From Microbacteriaceae bacterium (GTDB lineage: Bacteria > Actinomycetota > Actinomycetes > Actinomycetales > Microbacteriaceae), in assembly GCA_022487185.1 (NCBI GenBank), contig JAKVJE010000002.1:1-62208 (forward strand): DNA of 62,208 nt, given 5' to 3'. Shown here in pieces: positions 55,947 to 62,208 of this stretch (position 1 is the first letter of the stretch; the number at the start of each line of letters is the position of its first letter). Below the pieces are notes generated by a model, which saw nothing but the letters and a program-made list of their open reading frames with translations, made no database searches and had not been told where the DNA came from. The position numbers and the translations under genes were made by a program.

Positions 55947-56629
55947 CGGTTGCCGATCCGAGTCTCCGTTTCGAGGCGGAGCTTTTTTCCCTGGGCGCGA
56001 CCGCTGTCCTCGGCTGCGATGAGGTGGGGCGTGGAGCCCTGGCCGGGCCGGTCTTCGTCGGGGCATGTGCAGTCCTTCCGGGGGTCCAGCGGTTCCCTGC
56101 CGGACTGCGGGACTCGAAGATGCTCTCGGAGCGGTGCCGGGAAGACTTGATTCCGGAGCTGCGGAGCTGGAGCGCCGCATGGGCAGTGGGGGAGCGTCGT
56201 CCCGATCAGATTGACCGGGACGGAATCGTGCAGTGCCTGTCCCAGTCGGCGGTGGATGCCGTTCGTGCGGTCCTGCTGGCGCTTCCCGCATCTGCCGTGG
56301 CCCGTGTGGCTGTCGTCCTCGATGGCTCGCAAGATTGGCTTTCCCCCGTGTTGCAAGATGCACGGGTGCGGGTCTTTCATCGTCCCAAGGCCGATCGGGA
56401 CTGCGCTTCGGTCTCTGCTGCGAGTGTGCTCGCGAAGGTCTCCCGCGACCATCTGATGGTTCGTGGCGCTCAGACCTGGCCAGGGTATGCATGGGAGCGG
56501 AACAAAGGCTATGGTGCGGCGGCGCATCGGCAGGCCCTCGCCGCACATGGCCCCACGCCCTGGCATCGGAAGACCTGGTTGCATCTCGACGCCCCGGCGC
56601 GGTCGGGAACGTGGAAGAATCGGAACTGA
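55943..56629 (+). CDS. rnhB: Ribonuclease HII
   Basis: VLGCDEVGRGALAGPVFVGACAVLPGV...LRDSKMLSERCRE...ASVLAKVSRDHLM. Confidence 0.95.
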   Translation: MTVADPSLRFEAELFSLGATAVLGCDEVGRGALAGPVFVGACAVLPGVQRFPAGLRDSKMLSERCREDLIPELRSWSAAWAVGERRPDQIDRDGIVQCLSQSAVDAVRAVLLALPASAVARVAVVLDGSQDWLSPVLQDARVRVFHRPKADRDCASVSAASVLAKVSRDHLMVRGAQTWPGYAWERNKGYGAAAHRQALAAHGPTPWHRKTWLHLDAPARSGTWKNRN

Positions 56630-56630
56630 C

Positions 56631-56966
56631 ATGGATGCTGACGATTTCGACGATTACGAGCGCGAGGCCGAACTGGCCCTGTACCGCGAGTATCGCGATG
56701 TACTGCACATGTTCAAGTACGTGGTCGAGACCGAACGCCGGTTCTACCTGGCCAACGAGGTTTCTCTGACTCGGAAAGAGTCCGGCAACGATTTCTATTT
56801 CGAGCTCGAGCTCTCCGATGTCTGGGTTTGGGATGTGTACCGATCTGACCGCTTTGCCAAACGAGTTCGGGTACTTTCGTTCAAAGATGTCAATGTCGAA
56901 GAGCTCGCGGATCAGGATCTGGAGCTTCCCGCGGAACTCCAGATCGGCGGAGAGTCCGAGAGCTAA
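56631..56966 (+). CDS. DUF2469 family protein
   Basis: DFDDYEREAELALYREYRDVLHMFKYVVETERRFYLANEV, in its standard position after rnhB. Confidence 0.93.
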   Translation: MDADDFDDYEREAELALYREYRDVLHMFKYVVETERRFYLANEVSLTRKESGNDFYFELELSDVWVWDVYRSDRFAKRVRVLSFKDVNVEELADQDLELPAELQIGGESES

Positions 56967-57037
56967 GCGCCCGTTCATTTCCACCGAACCATGCGGATCG
57001 CTCTTTCCCCATGAGCGCGGTGCACTGCATCTGATCG

Positions 57038-57460
57038 ATGGAGGCCGGAACACCATGGGGCATGGTTTCCTCGACATCATCTTCTGCGTCTTCCTCCCCA
57101 CGGGATCTGTCTCCGGCAGAGCTCGGTCGCTACGGTGAGAATCTGGCAGTTCAAGCGCTTCTGGAACGGGGACTGACCCCGATCGATCGCAATTGGCGAT
57201 GTTCCAGGGGCGAACTCGATCTCGTGGCTCGCGAGGGGAAACGGCTGGTCTTCGTTGAGGTCAAGACCAGGCGCGGCACGCGTCAGGGAGGTCCGGCTGC
57301 CGCGGTGACGCCGGCCAAGGTGTTGCGGCTGCGGCTCCTTGCCGGCGCCTGGCTTCGCGCCCACCCCGGGGAGCGAGCTCAACAGCTCCGGATCGATGTG
57401 ATTGCCATTCTTATCCGGGGAGATCGTGCCGTGCTGCATTACATCGAAGGTGTGGCATGA
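57038..57460 (+). CDS. YraN/UPF0102 family nuclease-like protein
   Basis: LGRYGENLAVQALLERGLTPIDRNWRCSRGELDLVAREGKRLVFVEVKTRRG. Confidence 0.93.
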   Translation: MEAGTPWGMVSSTSSSASSSPRDLSPAELGRYGENLAVQALLERGLTPIDRNWRCSRGELDLVAREGKRLVFVEVKTRRGTRQGGPAAAVTPAKVLRLRLLAGAWLRAHPGERAQQLRIDVIAILIRGDRAVLHYIEGVA

Positions 57461-58977
57461 ACACGGTTGGGGTGACACGGGGAATCGCATTGAACGGCCT
57501 CGAGGGAACCATGGTCGATATCGAGGTCGATATCGCCCCGGGGCTTCCGCAGTTCACGATTGTGGGACTGGCCGATACTGCACTCGACCAGTCCCGGCAT
57601 CGGGTCCGTTCGGCCCTGAAAAACTCGGGGCTGGGGTTCCCCGATTCCCGGGTCATCGTGAATCTGAGCCCGGCTTCCGTTCCCAAACACGGGAGTGCCT
57701 TCGACCTTCCGATCGCGATCGCTCTGCTGGCCGCGCAGGGCATCGTCGATCCGGCACGGGCACGCGAACCGGTGCTCTTCGGGGAGCTCAGCCTCGACGG
57801 AAGACTTCGGCCGGTTCGAGGATCCTTGGCTGCCATGCTGGCGGCGACCCGACAGGGAGTCCGGGAAGCCTACCTCCCGGAGGGCAACGTCGTGGAGGCT
57901 CAGATGCTCCAGGGCCTGGAGGCCCACGGCGTCACCGATCTCACGGCCTGCGCTGTGTCGCTCGGGGCCGATCTTGCCCTGCGCGACGCAGTCCCCATCG
58001 CGGCATCTCGCACCGTCCAGACCGGGGTTCCTCATCCGGGGGACCTCTGTGATGTTCTCGGGCAACCGGACGCAGTCCGGGCCCTGGTCGCCGCGGCGGC
58101 GGGCGGACATCACTGCCTGCTCGTCGGTGAACCCGGTGCCGGGAAGACGATGCTCGCTGAGCGTCTTCCCGGTCTGCTCCCGGATCTCACCCCGGAGGCC
58201 TCGATGTCGGTGACGGCATTGCACTCGCTCGTCCATGGCATCGATGAACTCATCACCCGGCCACCGTGGCAGGCACCGCATCAAACGGCCACGGCTCCGG
58301 CACTGGTCGGAGGAGGCTCGGGACACATCCAACCAGGGGCGATGTCGTTGGCGAGCGAGGGAGTTCTGTTCCTCGATGAGGCTCCCGAATTCTCGCCCCG
58401 GGTACTCGACTCGCTTCGGCAGAGCCTCGAATCTGGGAGGGTCGAGATTCATCGAGCCCGCACGGTCTGCGCCTTTCCCGCCCGTTTCCAGCTCATCTTG
58501 GCGGCAAATCCCTGCCCGTGCGGGAAGGCATTCGACCCCGCAGGTACCTGTACCTGTGCCCCGGCTGCGCGGCGACGCTATTTACGGAGGCTCAGTGGCC
58601 CCTTGCTCGATCGAATGGATCTGCGTGTGCTGGTCCCCCGAGCGAGCCTGGCCGCCGTACGGACGGGGCAGCCCACTCTCTCGACGGAGGCCGCCCGTGT
58701 CCGAGTTCAGGAGGCGCGGGACCGGATGTCCCACCGGTTGGAAGGGACTCCCTGGACGCTCAACTCCCAGGTACCGGGGGGTGAGCTTCGCGGCAGGTTT
58801 CGCCTGCCACCATCGGCTACCACCGTGCTCGATTCTGCCCTGGAGCGGGGAATTCTGTCATTGCGCGGGTATGACCGAACGCTGCGTCTGTCGTGGACGG
58901 TCGCAGATCTGGAGGGGCTTTCGTCGCCGGGGCGGGAGCAGGTTGCGCAGGCATTGAGTTGGAGAGAGGTGCTCTGA
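57457..58977 (+). CDS. YifB/ComM family Mg chelatase-like AAA ATPase
   Basis: LPQFTIVGLADTALDQSRHRVRSALKNSG ... LLVGEPGAGKTMLAERLPGLLPDL ... GVLFLDEAPEFSPRVLDSLRQSLE. Confidence 0.95.
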   Translation: MNTVGVTRGIALNGLEGTMVDIEVDIAPGLPQFTIVGLADTALDQSRHRVRSALKNSGLGFPDSRVIVNLSPASVPKHGSAFDLPIAIALLAAQGIVDPARAREPVLFGELSLDGRLRPVRGSLAAMLAATRQGVREAYLPEGNVVEAQMLQGLEAHGVTDLTACAVSLGADLALRDAVPIAASRTVQTGVPHPGDLCDVLGQPDAVRALVAAAAGGHHCLLVGEPGAGKTMLAERLPGLLPDLTPEASMSVTALHSLVHGIDELITRPPWQAPHQTATAPALVGGGSGHIQPGAMSLASEGVLFLDEAPEFSPRVLDSLRQSLESGRVEIHRARTVCAFPARFQLILAANPCPCGKAFDPAGTCTCAPAARRRYLRRLSGPLLDRMDLRVLVPRASLAAVRTGQPTLSTEAARVRVQEARDRMSHRLEGTPWTLNSQVPGGELRGRFRLPPSATTVLDSALERGILSLRGYDRTLRLSWTVADLEGLSSPGREQVAQALSWREVL

Positions 58978-60224
58978 TGCGGCACGAGGAACACATGGAC
59001 CACTGGCCGCCGCGGTTTCCGTGGCGAGATTCACTGACCACGATGGGGAGGGGAGTGCTGCTCGATCGCACGCAGCACTGGATCTCGGTCCAGTGCCAGT
59101 CCGAGGAGGCGCTCGCCCGGTTATGGTGGTCGCTTCTCGTCGAACCCGGAGACTCGCAGGCCGGGGCTCTGATCCGACGGTACGGAACGATCGGGGCCCT
59201 CGATGCTGTCTGGGCTGCCACTGCCGAGACCGAACAGATTCCGATGGCCGCGATTCGTCGGTGGGGGCCCAGAATGCAGAGTGATCTTCTCCGCCGGACG
59301 CTCAATATGGCTGCCGCGCAGCACATCCGGTTTGTCGGCCCCGACGCCCCGGAATACTCTCCGGGGCTGCGAGACCTTGGGGATCACGCGCCGATCGGGC
59401 TCTGGGTGCGTGGCGGGGCAAACATCGAGTGGCCCGCCACCGTTGCCATTGTCGGGGTCCGGGCCGCGACCTCCTACGGGGTACAGGTCGCCACCGATCT
59501 CGCGTTCGCGGTCTCTGACCGGCTCACCGTCGTCTCGGGCGGAGCCTACGGTATTGACCGAGCGGCTCATCGCGGGGCGCTCGCGGCAGAACATCCCACT
59601 GTCGCCTTCCTGGCCGGAGGGCTCGATCGACTGTATCCGGCAGGAAACCAGGCGCTGTTCGAGCAGGTCACCAGACGTGGGCTTCTGCTCAGCGAGACGG
59701 TGCCGGGGACGACCCCCACGAAGTGGCGTTTTTTAGCTCGGAATCGTCTGATAGCTTCGGCGACTGCTGCCACGCTCGTCATTGAGGCGGGTGCCAGATC
59801 AGGGGCGCTGAATACCGCCCATCATGCACTCCAGATCGGGAGACCGGTCGGTGCGGTTCCCGGGCCGATTACCTCCGCGAGTTCGGCCGGGACGAACCGG
59901 CTCCTCCGGGAGGGGCTGGCGGAGCTGGTGCGGAGTGCCGAAGATCTCTGCGAGCTCTGCGGGATGTCGCGGAAGGACGGGGCGTCCGGAAGCGTTTCCG
60001 AGAACGAGGTACTCACCGCTGAACATCTTCGGGTCGCCGATGCACTTTCCGCGCGCGTCTCCAGGAGTCTTGCGGAGATCACGACGAGCAGCGGGGTCGA
60101 GACTGCACGGGTGCAGTCTCTGCTCTCGGAGCTGCAGGTCCTGGGGTATGTCCTCGCCCGTTCCACAGGGTGGGTTGTCTCCGAGCAGTGGATGCGGCGG
60201 AGATCCGGGGCCTCTTCTCAGTGA
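58977..60224 (+). CDS. dprA: DNA-processing protein DprA
   Basis: VAIVGVRAATSYGVQVATDLAFAVSDRLTVVSGGAYGIDRAAHRGALA...VAFLAGGLDRLYPAGNQALFEQVTRRGLLLSE...RFLARNRLIAS. Confidence 0.94.
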   Translation: MRHEEHMDHWPPRFPWRDSLTTMGRGVLLDRTQHWISVQCQSEEALARLWWSLLVEPGDSQAGALIRRYGTIGALDAVWAATAETEQIPMAAIRRWGPRMQSDLLRRTLNMAAAQHIRFVGPDAPEYSPGLRDLGDHAPIGLWVRGGANIEWPATVAIVGVRAATSYGVQVATDLAFAVSDRLTVVSGGAYGIDRAAHRGALAAEHPTVAFLAGGLDRLYPAGNQALFEQVTRRGLLLSETVPGTTPTKWRFLARNRLIASATAATLVIEAGARSGALNTAHHALQIGRPVGAVPGPITSASSAGTNRLLREGLAELVRSAEDLCELCGMSRKDGASGSVSENEVLTAEHLRVADALSARVSRSLAEITTSSGVETARVQSLLSELQVLGYVLARSTGWVVSEQWMRRRSGASSQ

Positions 60225-60264
60225 TCGCGGCCTGGAGCCTCGAGTGCTGTGGGATGCTGGGAGT

Positions 60265-61179
60265 ATGGATATCGCATCCACCGATTTTGCGGACGCCATT
60301 CGTGCGTTCCAGGAGCATCTCCGCGTCGACGAGGGAGATTCTCCGCACACGGTTCGCGCCTATGGGGCGGATCTGCAGGACCTTGCGCAGACCCTTTCCT
60401 CAGAACGCTGTCATGTCGCCGATCTCAGTCTGGATGTTCTGAGGAACTGGCTGTGGCAGGAGGATCGAGCGGGAGCAGCCCCGGCGACGGTTGCCCGGCA
60501 CGCGGTGGTCGCCCGGGCATTTGGGGCATGGCTCGCCCGAACCGGGCGTGTCGCGGCAGATCCCGCGGCTCGGTTGAGGGTCCCCAAGACCGCCCGTCGT
60601 CTTCCCCGAGTCCAGCCGGCTGAGGCCATGGGGGCCCTCCTCGACCATCTGCGTGCGGAAGCCACAGAAGGGGATCCTCTGTCTCTGAGAGATTCGGCCG
60701 CCCTCGAACTGCTCTATGCCACGGGGATGCGGGTGAGCGAGCTCACCGGACTGGATCTCCTCGACCTTGATCTCGAACAGCGTCTGGTCACGGTGCTGGG
60801 GAAGGGCCGGAAGCAGCGAGTCCTTCCCTTTGGGGAGCCTGCGGACCGGGCCATCGTCGCGTATCTTCAGCGGGGGCGCCCCCGACTGCTGCGCACGCCC
60901 CAGGCTGCGGTCTTTCTCGGAGCTCGAGGTGCCCGCTGGAATCAGCGCAGCGTCTACGCAACGGTGCGGGCGGCGCTGGCTGCTGCCCCGGGCACACATG
61001 CGGCGGGACCGCATTCGCTGCGGCACAGTGCCGCCACGCATCTCCTCGACGGCGGCGCTGACCTCCGCAGTGTGCAGGAGCTGCTGGGTCACTCCTCGGC
61101 CGCGACCAGTCAGATCTATACACATCTCTCCAACGAACGCATCAGGGCGGCGTATCGGCAGGCTCATCCCCGGGCCTGA
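60265..61179 (+). CDS. xerC: Tyrosine recombinase XerC
   Basis: ELLYATGMRVSELTGLDL, GKGRKQRVLPF, HSLRHSAATHLLDGGADLRSVQELLGHSSAATSQIYTHLS; true start 60265, not 59824. Confidence 0.95.
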   Translation: MDIASTDFADAIRAFQEHLRVDEGDSPHTVRAYGADLQDLAQTLSSERCHVADLSLDVLRNWLWQEDRAGAAPATVARHAVVARAFGAWLARTGRVAADPAARLRVPKTARRLPRVQPAEAMGALLDHLRAEATEGDPLSLRDSAALELLYATGMRVSELTGLDLLDLDLEQRLVTVLGKGRKQRVLPFGEPADRAIVAYLQRGRPRLLRTPQAAVFLGARGARWNQRSVYATVRAALAAAPGTHAAGPHSLRHSAATHLLDGGADLRSVQELLGHSSAATSQIYTHLSNERIRAAYRQAHPRA

Positions 61180-61781
61180 ACCGCTTCCCACGGGAGCAGC
61201 ACCGCGCCGGGGGCACCCAGGAGCAGGAGCGGAGAAACGTATTCCCCATCCCGGCGCGCCCCGAGGTGGAGCAGAGACCCGGGACCGTGGCCGGCCGGTT
61301 CCGCCAGTGTTCCGACGACGGCCCCGGGCAGAACCGGTGTTCCGGCCTGAAGATCGGTGTGGACGGGTTCATAGCTGGATTTCCAGCCGTTCTGGTGCTC
61401 CAGCGTCAGAACCGGACGCCCAGCGACCATCCCCGCAAACGTGACGGTCCCCTCGGCGACCGCGTGGATCTCGGTTCCTGGCTCTGCGGCGAAGTCGATG
61501 CCGCGGTGCCCGGCCGAATAGCGGTCGGCCGGTGCGACATAATCGCGGGCGACGGCTCTGTTCTCCTCGAGAGGCCAGTACCACCGAGGCAGCTGTTCTG
61601 GCTCCGCCGATGCCACTCTCTGGGCCGGTGAGCTTTCGAAGAGAGGTATCGCCCGCGATGGGGCGGGTGTGCCGAGCATCAGGAGGGAGATGAGGAGGGG
61701 CATGCCTGCCAGCAGGCGGATCTTCCTCGCCTGTCGATGCCGCGGGCGGGAGCACGCATGTGACGTGTGAGAGGCGGGCAT
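61164..61781 (-). CDS. Secreted M23-family peptidase
   Basis: Signal-peptide-like N-terminus ([22 protein letters not shown]); [41 protein letters not shown]...LLHLGAR. Confidence 0.85.
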   Translation of the reverse strand: MPASHTSHACSRPRHRQARKIRLLAGMPLLISLLMLGTPAPSRAIPLFESSPAQRVASAEPEQLPRWYWPLEENRAVARDYVAPADRYSAGHRGIDFAAEPGTEIHAVAEGTVTFAGMVAGRPVLTLEHQNGWKSSYEPVHTDLQAGTPVLPGAVVGTLAEPAGHGPGSLLHLGARRDGEYVSPLLLLGAPGAVLLPWEAVQARG

Positions 61782-61990
61782 GCAAGCATTCTCCGGCGCA
61801 GTCGCGACCTGTGGAGAGGATCCGAGAACCGAGCATTGCCACCGGCAGCTTTTCGACGGTGGAAAATCTGCTCCTCGCTGTCCAAGCGGCTCGGACGTCC
61901 GCGCCGAAGACGCCTCCCACCGCGGAGGATGCGGTATCCTGTTCGGTAGCGGCGGTATCCCCGCCGACTACGCGTGCCCACGCACGACAA

Positions 61991-62028
61991 GATCCCATTG
62001 GTCCCCGTCTCTTTGCCGGGGTGGGATC
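61991..62028 (+). promoter_or_regulatory. Nested stem-loop in the rpsB 5' leader
   Basis: GATCCCA (61991-61997)/TGGGATC (62022-62028) enclosing CCCCG (62003-62007)/CGGGG (62017-62021). Confidence 0.5.
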
Positions 62029-62098
62029 CGGTCGGGGCACCAGGGCCCTTCGGGGCGGAAAACCACAAGGCGCATCCGCGCAGAACAGGAGAACGGCC

Positions 62099-62208
62099 AT
62101 GGCCGTCGTCACCATTCGTCAGCTGCTGGACTCGGGCGTCCACTTCGGGCATCAGACCCGTCGCTGGAACCCGAAGATGAAGCGGTTCATCTTCACTGAG
62201 CGCTCCGG
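62099..62208 (+). CDS. rpsB: 30S ribosomal protein S2, N-terminus only (truncated by window end)
   Basis: [35 protein letters not shown]. Confidence 0.95.
   Translation, partial: MAVVTIRQLLDSGVHFGHQTRRWNPKMKRFIFTERS

Noticed and set aside
1-62208. CRISPR arrays, IS elements, prophage or integrative element
   Set aside because: No spaced direct-repeat array, transposase, integrase other than housekeeping XerC, or phage structural genes seen.

Overview
High-GC actinobacterial chromosomal window, almost fully coding, with no CRISPR array, IS element, prophage or rRNA that I can see. The left half is accessory/metabolic: an orphan-looking EssC/EccC-type FHA-FtsK ATPase, an SSADH-MarR-oxidoreductase cluster, a tandem-looking PTH2 protein, a GntR plus SHMT-like PLP enzyme module, ApbE, thiE, amino-acid permeases, a tRNA-Glu, a sufS-sufU locus without sufBCD, TerC behind a probable yybP-ykoY Mn riboswitch, and murA-plsC-gpsA-ddl. 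The right half is the conserved actinobacterial core: rsmD-recG-coaD, poxB, dinB, yceD-rpmF-rnc-smc-ftsY, mutY, ffh, rpsP-khpA-rimM-trmD-(PuuD-like)-rplS-lepB-rnhB-DUF2469-yraN-comM-dprA-xerC, an M23 peptidase and the start of rpsB. The best leads for something less described are: (i) the EssC-like ATPase with only one intact-looking ATPase site and no WXG100 partner in the window; (ii) a perfect 14-bp palindrome between the GntR gene and the SHMT-like gene; (iii) a MarR-type palindrome and direct repeats, with a 9-mer shared with the poxB promoter region; (iv) a probable degenerate PTH2 duplication; (v) candidate r-protein leaders (rplS, rpsB); (vi) frequent tail-to-tail gene overlaps. All names come from reading the translations; no database search was run.
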